A stretch of DNA of 64,000 nt from Acephala macrosclerotiorum (GCA_014904845.1 MU119360.1:1-64000); one strand, 5' to 3'. Shown: positions 12,975 through 23,929, numbered from the stretch's first letter. The notes: generated from the letters alone by a model not told the origin. Numbers and translations are program-made.

Positions 12975-13940
12975 TTCCCTGCCAGCATTTGACTGATCAC
13001 CTGTACAGGAGCTTCATCCAGACTTCCAAGTCATTCCAACATACCGCGTGATACTTTTTACGCTCATTTTCTACAAATGTAGGCATGGAGATCTGACAGG
13101 TCACAGCATTCAAAGATGATACCCAAGAAGTCATCCATTTCTACACTGCCGAAAAACCACGGCGCACAGAACTCGCATCCTCATGTCCAAATCTTCCCAA
13201 ATTTGACTCAACTCGGGTCGTAGGTGGCCAATTCTCCCTGAAAATCTTGAAACCACTTCCTGTTACTTCAGCAGGTTGAAATTTCGAGATGAGGAAGAAA
13301 GTTCCAGGAGTCTACAACAAAGGAACTGCAGGCAGTGTCCTACATGCCCAGCATACTCTCATCGACGCGGACTCGGATGAAGTGTATGCTGTGATTGAGG
13401 TGTGGTCATTTTATGTTGGACGAGGAAATTGGGGTGGGCCGAGAGGGCCGTCTGTGAGTGAGATCTTGCCTCCGGAGAGGGGACCTGGTGTTGTGGTTGA
13501 GAATTAAACGACGGCGGAGGCGCCACTGTTGTACAGGCACGCAATTTTTCATTCAAAGAAGATAGAAGAAACTGAAAATATCATAGATTGAACGGAGACT
13601 ATAATATTCTTCATACCGGCCCTGCTCCCGGTCAGGCTATGGGATTTTGAGGGGTGATTTTGCATGGACTGGTTGCTTGGAATATCTCTGCTCATGCTAT
13701 TTTCCGGAAGGTTTGTGGGAGCGAAGGAAAAAATTTAAAGGAATTGCAAGCAAGATTCACTGCACTGGTATTTCCTGGTAACAAGCTGGTTGTTGAGATT
13801 TGGCACATGGGTGTTGGAGAAGATGGATGGATGGAGGGGAGATTTGTCACTAGAGTTGAGGGTGGAAAGGTGTGTCTAAAAAGTGGGAGAGCTCTTGTGA
13901 GACCTATGGTCAGAAAGCCAACAACCGAGAGGATATCCAT
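12975..13940 (+). pseudogene. MaoC-like (R)-enoyl-CoA hydratase/dehydratase, broken
   Basis: The family is the two-hotdog peroxisomal dehydratase related to hydratase 2 of fatty acid oxidation. Remnants appear in order: an ELHPDFQVIPTY stretch (about 13007-13042), FKDDTQEVIHFY after an intron end near 13105, PKFDSTRVVGGQ, GVYNKGTAG (13300s), a TTAEAPLLYR stretch (about 13510-13540), LNGDYNILHTGPAPG after a second intron, then the C-terminal hotdog MILHGLVAWN through FVTRVEGGKVCL (13654-13890). Damage is extensive: a frameshift near 12997, a TGA just before 13280, a TAA at 13505, a TGA just before 13650 and a GC donor at the second intron. The N-terminus is lost where the C' LTR ends. I infer that the element insertion or associated deletion removed it. 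Confidence 0.8.
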
Positions 13941-14069
13941 ATTAAGTCAGTGCACTCACAGTGTTCTCTGGATCTCAATGCAGTCAACACGTCGTCTTGG
14001 CTCATTTCTAGCCGCATCTCTGTTCTGCTCAGAAGAATCCCACGGCCGAGCGCGGACTTGAAAAAAAGC

Positions 14070-15010
14070 TTATCACGTACCAAAACCTCAAGCTTCGGCC
14101 AATAACTTCGTCAGTTCGACATGGACCTCTTAGTCCATCTTAGTACTTCATGACATGCGTGTTGCGCGAAAAAAAAAATCAGGGAAGTGGGAAAGTGGGG
14201 GACGAGAATTTATCTAATCAATCGGCAATCTAATCTAATCTTCATCCCTGCGCCACCTTTGCCGAGTCCGCCCCTTTTTCTTGACAGGGGGGCTCGCTTA
14301 GTCGCAGTCGTGCAGTAGTGTTAGCAAGGGCGACGACTCGCATTCTTTCTCTACGCCTGAGGTAGGCTAGGAATGTGGATGGTAGAGTGGAGAATGCGGT
14401 TTGTAGAATGGGAACGTGGGATGGAGCATAGCTTCATCTGATTAGATTACGGCACATCGGTGTGTCTCCACTTGACCCTCCATCCCGATGATGGAGGGTA
14501 CTGAGCTCATTATGCAGCGGTAAACATATGTCTACTTGAGGAATCCGACATATACGATGTCACATCGCAGACGGATGCTTGTCTCCTGGCACAGACAAAA
14601 CTCTAGTTGCAGATTTCGCTCCGACCTGCCCTTGGCAGGATAGGAAACTTTTCTCGATAGATGCACACCATATATGTGTTTCGATCTGAGGTTGAATTCC
14701 TCGAGATATATTTAATCCTACTTGGGTGATTTGCTACAGCGAGGAGATCTTTAGTGTGACTTGCATACTTTGGGACTCTATTGATAGCATCGCAGGATGT
14801 CACTGTCGCAGAGGCTTCAATCTCACTGATAGCTATTACGTATAGAATTTTACATTTACAATGTCCATCTTAATTGATAAGTTCGAACTTGCACAACTTT
14901 AGCCCCATTTCACTAAGTTTCAGGTTCGGCAGTCAGATGTACCTGTGTCCGTCCCCGCATTCCAGCTCCTGCCTGATGAGGAGAGCTCAACATCTTGAAC
15001 TCTGCCGCTC
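14070..15010. other. Stretch without recognisable gene
   Basis: Base composition is balanced here, unlike the block on the left. I find no ORF with familiar motifs, no tRNA and no repeat. The short minus-strand ORFs between 14603 and 15180 have no recognisable domain. Confidence 0.5.
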
Positions 15011-15013
15011 CAA

Positions 15014-16004
15014 TTGCATAACGAGGACTTGAGCTTCTCAGATCTGAGAAAAGGAGAAGAAGTTCTTGAAAACAACAATACACAATGGGCCGGAGCACGC
15101 CGAAGTCCCTCCCTCAAACTCCAATGGGGACCCTCAAACACTCCGAGTATTGCTCGGGTATGGCTGACTACACATGCCATATTCTCATTCCACTCAGAAT
15201 ATGAACAATTCCGAGCTCAACTCGGAGGGACGAATCTTGAGAGTCTTCAGCATGATTTGCTCTCCGTTGGGCTGGCAATTCGACACCCAGCTGGAGATGT
15301 ACCAACATCAACGGAACTTCTCATCCTTCGAGGCGTCTTTTGGCAAGGCGCAGGATCTCCCTTCGGACCTCGCCCACCCTGGCTGGCTGATTCAAACACT
15401 CTCAATAAAAGATCGCAATCTCTTTCCACCTACTCACCACAACCTCTCACCTACACTCACAAACCGATTTCCTGCCACGCCAATCCACACCCGACATCCA
15501 GTCAGACCAGTATAGCCAAGGCCTGGATCAATAATTTACAGTCGGTACATTCCTCACTTGAAAGAACACTTCTCAATGATGGCTCTGAATTATGAAAATG
15601 GTGACAGGAAAGACGAGACAATCTCGAAGGCTCCTTTTTCAGCAGAATTGCCACAATATTACTGAGCAGTAGGTCATATATTGAAGCGCAACACTTGGAG
15701 ATCTGTTTCCACGAGTTTGGCCTTCGGTGCCATTATTCCTCTTTTGCAAAATAATATGATTTCCGACTATCCGAGATTCGAGTGGGATGAGGATGGGATT
15801 GGGGAGATCAACAATTCCTGTGTGCGAAGGTCGATGATGAGGATCCGCCGTGGAATGTCGCGTAAAGAGATTGGTAGAGTCCCAGAGGCTCTGGGACTTC
15901 CAAGATTGTGAGGGACAGTTGGTGGTGAAGAGCTGTCTTGGAATTCCCTTGGAAGTCTTGAGGCAAACCGTAAGTCTTGGCAAAGTCCTAGCTATCTGAG
16001 ACAT
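15014..16004 (+). pseudogene. Unrecognised, probably decayed coding sequence
   Basis: Two overlapping plus-strand frames look protein-like over 15014-15595: one has a FGPRPPWL stretch and the other a LGWQFDTQLEMYQH stretch. A third plus frame at 15681-15911 (acidic FEWDEDGIGE) may continue it. No single frame spans the interval and no splice sites join the pieces convincingly. I do not recognise the family. It may be one old gene broken by indels, or chance ORFs. Confidence 0.25.
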
Positions 16005-16137
16005 CCATGAGCGCTTTGAAAGCGAATGTCCTGGGCAAATCTTGCTACTCCGTTTTCAGGGGATTCGAAAACCTTTCTAGTCCGAATTTCCCTTTACGTG
16101 AAAACAACCATAGGAAGAATGGACTCTATGATACACA

Positions 16138-16890
16138 TCATCTACAAATATTTCTCTCTGCCTGCATCTTCTCTTCTCTCTCCAGATCTCTAAGCGAACC
16201 CTTACTTTCTGTCCGCAGCTGTTGGAGTACGGCCTGTAGCTGCGGCACATCCGCCAAGCCCAATGAGCTATAAATTTGTGATGCTGCTCGCAAACTCGCC
16301 ACTCTCTCAAAAACATTGAGCTGGGTATCCAACTTTGCGAGTAGGAACCCTACAGCAGTACGAATGTGTGGTGGACACCCAAGGATTGATGAAGCTTGAT
16401 TGCACAAATACCGGGACTGCTCCAGATTTCTTGCAAGATGCCAACATAGCGTCCTGGATTGCCTAAATTTCTTCCGCAACAGGGGATCTCGAAGCAGCTA
16501 TAGGAGGTGTGCTTAGACTTGCAGCCTCGAGTAGAACCAATTTGTTCTGAATGTTCTCGAACTCCCCTTCTGCTTCTATGTTCTGGTTTGGCAAGTACGA
16601 CTCAATGAAATCCCGGAAGTGTTGATGGGAAGTATGGATCTCATTCCTCGTATCCTTTATTTTGGTTCCTGGTTCTATTTCGATCTTTGGGAGATGGGCG
16701 CAAATCCTCATATGTTACTCCATTAGCTTTAAAATATCATTAAACAAACTATTTAAGGAGTCTCGATATCCTGGATCGTCTTGGCTCAGGTCCTTCTGCA
16801 CAATGTCATCTGCGGAAATTACGAGTTTCTTAACGAAATCATCTCGCTGTTGAATCATGGGCTGGAATACCGCAACTGAGTATCTTTTCA
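16138..16890 (-). pseudogene. Unrecognised helix-rich protein, frame-broken
   Basis: On the minus strand an ATG near 16890 opens a frame (MKRYSVAVFQ...) that runs about 58 codons to a TAA. A second frame continues at 16711-16463 with predicted-helical, charged sequence. A third frame, 16479-16138, picks up at the same point with another helical segment (LLAKLDTQLNVFERVASL). The hand-over between frames at about 16470 needs an indel, so I read this as one decayed gene of about 250 codons. The family is unknown; an N-terminal helical domain of a fungal STAND/NLR protein is possible but unsupported. Confidence 0.35.
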
Positions 16891-16899
16891 TTGTGATGG

Positions 16900-17535
16900 A
16901 GTGCTCTTCTGTCAGTTGAGAACCCGTATTCAGGTGATATTGGTGGAGAGTGCACTGAGACAGTGATCAATGTGGGAATGAGGTCTCACGCTCGATCGAG
17001 CATCGGCTCATATAGGTTGTCTCAGCTGGACTGGATGCACTAGCGAATTCACTTTATTAAGGGAACATTCCCACTTAGCTAGACAGGCAGATTAGACATC
17101 ACAATACCACTCCTTTTGCCCTCTCAACTGATATCATCTTTCTGCGCAAATGTCAAGGTAATCTGGCTTTGAATTGGAAACTCGTCTAGAGTCTATCTCA
17201 CGCCCACCTCCTCTTCATTAATGACCAACTATTCGAACGCTCCTGTTTCCGGGTCCTGCTTTTGGTACACTCCATCCACAAGCTTTGGGGTTTCAACGCA
17301 CCATTGATACTAAATTGACATAGATATCCCAGCATTCTTCCGAGTTCAAATTCTCGTAGTAAATGACTGGCAATGAGAGAGCGAGACCAGTGGCGGAAGC
17401 ACTAGGGTTTATCAGACGAGGATTTCCAGCTATATATACTCTTCAATTGCGAACATTCAATGATAATATTTTTCACTAACATTCAAAATGCACTAACCTT
17501 CTATGGCTAGCCTTGCCCCAGACCCTGGGTTCCTT
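16900..17535. other. Stretch without recognisable gene
   Basis: There is no ORF of note and no repeat that I can see. It separates the helical-protein remnant from the inverted-repeat element. Confidence 0.5.
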
Positions 17536-17910
17536 GCTCGTTTTGTCGGGACAACCGCCCAGTTCTACCAACCGCTTACTTAATATTGAAATCCTTGTAA
17601 CTCCACGAAAATTTCATTAAAACTCATTAAAAAATCATGAAAATATTTATAAAAATTCAAAATACGATTATATATAAAAATTGAAATTTTTTAATAATTT
17701 ATTAATTAAAAATTTATTTTATAATTAATTTTTAATTTAAAAATAAACAATTTGGTACGAGTTTAGTTTAACCATTAATTAGCTCTTATTCTAAACATTC
17801 TAATGATATTTTATTTATAGTTTTCCAATAGAACTTAGTAGAATTGTACTTATTTCGATTTTTTGGTTGGGCGGTTGGTGGGACTGGGCGGTTGTCCCGA
17901 CAAAACGAGC
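17536..17910. mobile_element. 375-bp MITE-like element with about 40-bp terminal inverted repeats
   Basis: The outer 28 bases on each side are perfect inverted repeats (17536-17563 against 17883-17910, beginning GCTCGTTTTGTCGGGACAAC). The match continues another dozen bases with a few C/T differences. The interior, 17630-17790, is AT-rich and non-coding. Size, long inverted ends and lack of an ORF fit a non-autonomous DNA transposon. I could not find an unambiguous target duplication (flanks ttcct and atctc), so the superfamily is open. It lies about 200 bp upstream of the TPR-CHAT pseudogene. Confidence 0.7.
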
Positions 17911-18115
17911 ATCTCCCTCTCTGCAGCGTTGCACGTGAATTGAGGACTGTTGCCTGAGGCAAAACGTTCCAATAGGCTGGGCCTCCAGCCTCGTGTATAA
18001 TACAATGATTTTCGCAGCTCTCCATATCTGTCCCCATGTTTCGTACGTTGACTAATTAGTGAAGAGGCTCTTCTACCATTACGGAGTGCATCGAAAGTTA
18101 CAAGACTATCTGGCA

Positions 18116-21100
18116 ATGGATTCTGAGGAAGGGAGGCAACTAGCTTCTGGCACGACGGCAATGGCCAAAGCCGATGTCGACGAAATCGCCCAACCGTCCG
18201 AATGGCATGACGATGAGGAGACTAAAGCTGGACAGACTGATGGTGCCAATAGCGGTTTTTTGGACGAATGGGGCGATAGAGTATGGGTATCTAGTGACTA
18301 TCTAATAGCTCTGTGCTAATGAAATGCTAGCCTAGTCGAGATGACAACAACGACGACTACGACGGTTCTGACAGCTTATGGGAAGATATATCGGACCAGG
18401 AAATAGACGTCAGCCCCGAAGAAATTGTTGAATATATAATGCAAAAACTCGGCACGACGCTAGCAGGCGATCCTGTGCGAGTAGAGTTGTTAAGCGGCCT
18501 TGGGCAAATACTCTATGATCGATATTTAAAGAAGGGAGCAATGGTCGACCTCGATGAAGCCGTTGGAATCATGAGACAAGTAGTTGATCTACCACCAAGC
18601 GGCGATCTAGAGCTGGGCGGGGCTTTGCACAACCTTGGACTGTTGCTCGGACATAAATACTTGAGAACGAAAGCTCTTGCCGACCTCGAGGAAGCTATTC
18701 AAGTCACGAGGCAAGCAGTCGATACAACTCCAGAAGAGCACTCGAAGAGGCGCCGGACGATTATCCAGACTATCATGGGTTGTTGACAAACCTTGGAGCC
18801 CGACTCGGTAATCATATTTAATGACAGGAGCGATAGCTGTCCATGAAGAAACTATCCGATATCTGCGGCAGGCAGTGAATATAACACCAAACGATCACCC
18901 AGACCAGTCAATGCTACTAAGTAACCTTGGGTATCATCTCGGCGAGCGATACATAAGGACAGGAGCCGTGGTCGACCTCGAAGAAGCTGTTCAAATTTTG
19001 AGACAAGCAGTCCGTACAATGCCGGACGACGATCCAGGGCGGGCGGCATCCTTGAACAACCTAGGGCTTCAACTCGGCCAACAATACTTAAGGACAGGAG
19101 CAACGGCTGATCTTGACGAAGCTATACAATACATACAACAAGCAGTCGATATGACCCCAGAAGACAATATGCATTGGGCGGTCTATAAACACAACCTTGG
19201 AGCTCAACTTGGCGATAGATATTTAAGGACAGGAGCCATAGCCGACCTCGAAGAAGCAATCCGAATCTTACGCCAGGCAATTCATGCCACGCTAGAAAGC
19301 CACCCAAACTGGGCAGTACTATCAACCAACCTCGGAATTCAACTAAGCAATCAATATTCAAGAACAAAAGCTAAAGCCGATCTCGAAGAAGCTATTCAAA
19401 TTATAAGACAAGGACTTGAATCCATCCCAGAGGACCATCCAAACCGCATGGTACAGTTCGATATACTAGCAATATTACTCGGACATAGATATTCGGAAAC
19501 ATGAGCTATGGTCGATCTCGAAGAGGCTATTAAAGTTGTGCGGTAAGCAGTCAATGCCACGCCACAAAGCCATCTATTTCGGGCCAGAGTGTTGAACAAT
19601 CTCGGGGATGAGCTCAGTAACCTGTTTCTGAGGACAGGAGATATAGCTGACTTGGAAGAAGCGATAACATATCTGCAACAGGCCGTTGACGTAATGCCAC
19701 AAGATTACCCAGACCGGTCAGCGCTATTAGGCAACCTCGGGGACCAACTCAACAGTCGATATACAAAGACCGGAGCGATATCTTGAACCTGCGGGACAAG
19801 GACCGCCAGCTAGCGGAGCTGCTTATACGTCTCCGGGATGAGCTAGAGACAGCCGCCACTCAGAACCTGCAAGTGAAGGGCGGAGATCTCGAGATGTCTC
19901 GGCAGGCTCGAGCAAGCCGGCGTTATGAGGCAAGGAAGGAGTTTGATCAGCTAGTAGCCAAGATTCAAAAGCTACCTGGGTTTGAGGATTTCTTGCTCCC
20001 ACCTAGCGAGACAGACATAAAAGCCGCGGCTCGATGCGGCCCGATTGTCGTCATCAACGTCAGCAAGTATCGTTGTGATGCCCTGCTAGTTGAGCCGCAT
20101 CAAGTCCAGGCCATAGCCCTGACTCAACTATCGATTGAGGAAGTTGAAGACAAGGCCTGGGAAGCTGATCTGGGGAGCCACGAAGTTCTCGAATGGCTCT
20201 GGGATAAGGTGATGCAGCAGATTCTTGACGCTCTTGGCTTCACCCAACCCCCCTCAGACGATAGCTGACCCCATGTGTGGTGGATTCCTACCGGGCCGCT
20301 AAGCAAGTTTCCTCTCCACGCCGCCGGGTACCATAGCCTACGCTCTGCCGAAACGGTGCTCGACAGGGTTATGTCGTCCTACGCCTCCTCAATCAAGGCC
20401 ATCATACACGGCCGCTGCCGTCGGCTCCAACCCGCTGCCTCAGCCCAAGCACTCCTTGTTGCCATGAAGCACACTCCAGGCAACGAGGTGCTCCCTTTTG
20501 CAACCAAGGAGGTGGCCATGGTGACGAGCCTTTGCAGGTCGATGTCACTACAGCCCACCGAACCAGGACGCCGCAAGCAAGATATCAAACCGAACTTGCA
20601 AGACTGTAGGATATTCCACTTCGCCGGCTACGGCGGCACGGATGATTATGATGCATCTAACAGCCGCCTGATCCTGGAAGACGGTACGCTCAGAGTTGCC
20701 GAGCTCCTGGAAATGAATCTCCTAGAACGCTCGCCGTTTCTTGCTTACCTCTCGGCCTGCGGGACGGGCCGCATCAAAGATGAGAGATCTACCGGCGAGA
20801 GCATCCACTTGATGAGTGCGTTTCAGCTGGCTGGGTTTCGCCACGTGATAGGCACGCTGTGGGAGGTCAAGGACGAGCTCTGCGTCGAAATGGCGAGGAT
20901 CACGTACGAGGGAATAAGGGATGGTGCCATGACGGATGAGTCGGTCTGCCGTGGGCTCCACCACGCGTCTCGCATGCTTCGAGACCAGTACCTCAAGGTG
21001 CCGACCGGGACTGAAGACAGATCCTTGCCGCAAGAAGCGAAATTTTCAGGCGGTACGAGTAGCGAGGAGCCGAAGGGGGCTCAATCGTTGAGAGACGTAG

Positions 21101-21156
21101 GCGCATTTGATGCAGGCTTGGCTCCCTGGGCTCCCTATGTTCACTTTGGTGTATGA
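18116..21156 (+). pseudogene. TPR-CHAT protein, multiply disrupted
   Basis: Exon 1 (18116-18280) and an intron with good signals (18281-18330, branch GCTAAT) are intact and acidic. Then come TPR-like repeats of 42 residues (LGxxLxxRYxRTGAxxDLEEAIxxxRQAV) over 18439-19786. A linker with GFEDFLLPPSE follows, and a C-terminal CHAT protease-like domain (20269-21156) with LSACGTG holding the expected catalytic Cys. Breaks are: frameshifts near 18745 and 18812, TGA at 19502, TAA at 19544, a frame change at 19784 that also removes repeats, and TGA at 20266. The CHAT histidine motif, normally HFAGHG, reads HFAGYG (codon at 20629). Fungal TPR-CHAT proteins are suspected proteases in incompatibility or immunity. 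The C-terminal frame of 293 codons stays open. The neighbour at 21249 is a convergent caspase-like gene. Confidence 0.85.
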
Positions 21157-21248
21157 AGTCGCTATTAAAATGTTTTTGGTGGGGGCTGATATCTGCTATT
21201 TATTGCTCTCTATTATAAGGAACTAAGGATAGGAAATTCCATTGCGGC

Positions 21249-23126
21249 CTAGTTCTCTGGCTCCTCGCCCACTTGTTCGGTCCTATTAGGCTTGATTGTC
21301 CTGGCCAATCCGCCTAGTCTTGGCAACTCCAAGAGGTCGAATGACGTCGGCCGAGAGGTAATAAAGACCTTAACGATATCCCGGCACGAGCGGTACCCCT
21401 GCTCTTGCATCCTGTCCGGGACTCTCATCTGTAGCTTGATTCTCCTCGTGCCTGTAAACCGTTCTCCATCATTCCGTGGCGTAGCTACTATATAAGTTCC
21501 CCGATTTATATTTTCCACCTGCCAAGAAGGACCGAGGTCGTACACGAACGCATAAAGAACTTTCTCTCCTCGGTTTTTTATAACTAACTCTGCTATAGCA
21601 CCATGTTTAATTCCTAGCTGGACTCCTGGGCCGTATTCCTTTTCGCCACTTTGGATATAGACGTTATAAGACTCCCGGAAAGAATCTACTGATGCCTCAT
21701 TGACTAGATCCTTGACTAGCCGGAATCGAGTTAGGTGCTCCAGGATATCGCAAACCTGGCCGACGCTGGTTTGATCTTGCGGCATGCTAGGTAAATTGTT
21801 GACCTCCTCGCCCGATTCGCACAGGATCTTGTATTCTTCGCCGTTCTTGAGCACCATGGCAAATGCGAAGGAAGCCTTGTCGGTAACAACATCAAGCGAC
21901 CGTGCCTTCAGAACTGGGATCCATTCATCCCGATTTGGAAGATCGAGTGGAAGCCGTATGGGAAACCGTTGGAGGGAGAGTCGAGTTATGGGTTCCGCCA
22001 TCCATCCTGTCCGAACACGAATGGACAGCATATCCAGGGGTTCTAGATCCGACGTCAGAGCTCTGGTACGGGCGACCTTGAAGACCGCTGGAGACCCTGT
22101 TGATTGGGGGTCATCTTTAGCAGGACCAAAAGGACGCAAGATAAACTGATCACCGTTATAGATGCCTTGTGCATCGCCGGCTTGTAGCTCGAGAGCACCA
22201 TTTTTGGTCACCACGACTGGAACCGCTGCAGTAGCGATATTGTTATTGGTTTGCCCGAAGAACCCTTGATTTTGATTTCCGTAGAGGACAGGATGTTGAC
22301 GATCCAAACCAGCACCTCGGAATTTCACACGTACGTGATCGTAGATGTCTCTGTGTCTATTTGTGAGCCCGACGCTCTTGATGGTCTCAAGAAGAAAATA
22401 AGACATAGCTCCATGGCGTTGCCCATCGAATTTAGGCTCAGTGGCCACTTCATGTGGACCGCACGCAGCAAGTATGGCATATCGATCTGGATTGATGAGC
22501 CAGTTGGGAAGTGTAGAAGCATCACGATATGCTGGGCCTTGGCTTCCTTTTGGGTCGGGAAGATGCTCCGACTCGATCTCGGCATCGTATGAGAGGAAGC
22601 GGATGCCGGCAGCATCGTCATGGCGGTAGACACTCGCGGAGAAGCAGCAGTCAAGGACGAGAGTGACGACTAGCCCCTTGTCGACCATGGCCTTCAATAG
22701 CCGCGCCAGTTCGTAGCCCCAAAGGTAGCACACTCGCTTCTCCTCCCCTCCCTTGAGGAGCACTAACGCCAGATCGCCCGCCGACGTATTGGAGAATTCA
22801 CCGCTGGGTGGCTTTCGGGTGCCATGCCCCGAGTAGTGGATGTACACGAAGTCTCTAGCTCTAGCTAGAGAAGTGGTCTCTTCGAATGCTGAAATGACAT
22901 TGTCGTAGGTTGGCCATAGCGCCGACTGGTGGGTCGGGTCCAACAATTCGCCATCGGTCTGGCTGGTGGTGATCATATACATCTTGACAGCATCTTGCAA
23001 TGTGCTTTCTAGGTGTACCTTGGCGTCCTGAACGTCTCGCACGCTGCCCTCCAGCGGCCTGTCTGGATACTCACCGATGCCAGTCAAAATGGCATAATGC
23101 GTAACAGTCTGTGTTCGCCTGTCCAT
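21249..23126 (-). CDS. Caspase-like (peptidase C14) protein
   Basis: This single-exon protein is 625 aa from the ATG at 23126; an upstream in-frame ATG at 23186 would add 20 residues, but the family start resembles the inner one (HYAILTGIGEYPD follows). The p20-like caspase domain occupies roughly residues 8-290, with the catalytic His in YSGHGT (about residue 101) and Cys in VLDCCFSAS (about residue 161), both present. The C-terminal half, about 300-625, is a separate domain that I do not recognise; similar fungal caspase-domain proteins carry one. Such proteins cleave after basic or acidic residues and are linked to cell death. It is intact, while the convergent TPR-CHAT gene ending 92 bp away is dead. 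No signal peptide or membrane segment is visible, so it is probably cytosolic. Confidence 0.85.
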   Translation of the reverse strand: MDRRTQTVTHYAILTGIGEYPDRPLEGSVRDVQDAKVHLESTLQDAVKMYMITTSQTDGELLDPTHQSALWPTYDNVISAFEETTSLARARDFVYIHYSGHGTRKPPSGEFSNTSAGDLALVLLKGGEEKRVCYLWGYELARLLKAMVDKGLVVTLVLDCCFSASVYRHDDAAGIRFLSYDAEIESEHLPDPKGSQGPAYRDASTLPNWLINPDRYAILAACGPHEVATEPKFDGQRHGAMSYFLLETIKSVGLTNRHRDIYDHVRVKFRGAGLDRQHPVLYGNQNQGFFGQTNNNIATAAVPVVVTKNGALELQAGDAQGIYNGDQFILRPFGPAKDDPQSTGSPAVFKVARTRALTSDLEPLDMLSIRVRTGWMAEPITRLSLQRFPIRLPLDLPNRDEWIPVLKARSLDVVTDKASFAFAMVLKNGEEYKILCESGEEVNNLPSMPQDQTSVGQVCDILEHLTRFRLVKDLVNEASVDSFRESYNVYIQSGEKEYGPGVQLGIKHGAIAELVIKNRGEKVLYAFVYDLGPSWQVENINRGTYIVATPRNDGERFTGTRRIKLQMRVPDRMQEQGYRSCRDIVKVFITSRPTSFDLLELPRLGGLARTIKPNRTEQVGEEPEN

Positions 23127-23573
23127 AGTACTGACGGGCTTGAGCCGTGGCTTCTGGTAATGTTTGATAACTGACAGTGTAAACAATCTAAATTTCGAGT
23201 AGGGAAAGCTGCCCCCCTGAAGCTACAAAGGCATACTTACGCCCTAAGTATCCGAAGCAGCAATCAGTTTTGTCGACCACGCAGTAGTCGACTCACAAGC
23301 TGGGCGCAAAGAAGCCACAGCCAGGCACCCATGCAATAGCAAAACGTGCGCGGCCACGAGACATAGGTCGTGTAATTTTGAACGCAGCCATAACCTGCCG
23401 TTTTCAACACTTCTAAGTGGCTAATATATATATATATTTTTAATGAATATATATCGTAATTAACAAGTAAATTTCATAAGTTATCGTGACTCTTCAACCC
23501 TACCAAGGCTACAAAGGAAGGAGATGCATTGACGCCCAGGCGGCACCCGCCACGCTAGCTGCCCATCCCACCG
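23127..23573. other. Intergenic, with a short AT-rich patch
   Basis: It contains the presumed promoter of the caspase-like gene and the 3' end of the small gene at 23574. An AT run at 23420-23480, with ATATATATATAT, is the only marked feature. Confidence 0.5.
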
Positions 23574-23929
23574 TTAAGCGACTTCCACGTAATCCACGTC
23601 TATCTCCTCGCCGTTCTTCACGGGCTCGCCATTTTCCAGACAACATGTACACTTTGTCAAGGTAATAGTTGCAATGATATAAGGGCCCTCGCGAGTTCCA
23701 CCGTTGTGTACGTATACTTTTTGTCCCACTCTGAATTTCGGCTTCTATAGGCACTCTGGTAAGAAGGCGTCAGAGAATCTCCTAGGCTGTACTTACCTGG
23801 GCATAAGCGACTACATAAGGACGCTGACCTTCCTCGTCAAAGGAGATTCTGGGACTTTGGTTGCTGAGCATCAAATACTGAATTAAGCTGGCAATAGACA
23901 ACGTCTACTTACCTTCTCGGGGCCGCCAT
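23574..23929 (-). CDS. Small three-exon protein of 84 aa, SH3-like fold suspected
   Basis: Exons are 23913-23929, 23797-23863 and 23574-23744 on the minus strand, with donors GTAAGT and acceptors CAG and TAG. Frames join without a stop: 17+67+171 nt = 85 codons including TAA. The protein begins MAAPRSNQSPRISFDEEG, continues with KFRVGQKVYVHNGGTREGPYII, and ends in an acidic tail (VKNGEEIDVDYVEVA). The alternating hydrophobic pattern RVGQKVYV...GPYIIATI...CLENGEPV looks like a small beta-barrel such as SH3 or KOW; this is inference. I know no function. It is too short and too split to appear as a long ORF. It lies upstream of and parallel to the caspase-like gene. Confidence 0.65.

Noticed and set aside
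17786..18161. Minus-strand ORFs of 83 and 103 codons
   Set aside because: They run through the inverted-repeat element and antisense to exon 1 of the TPR-CHAT gene, and have no domain.
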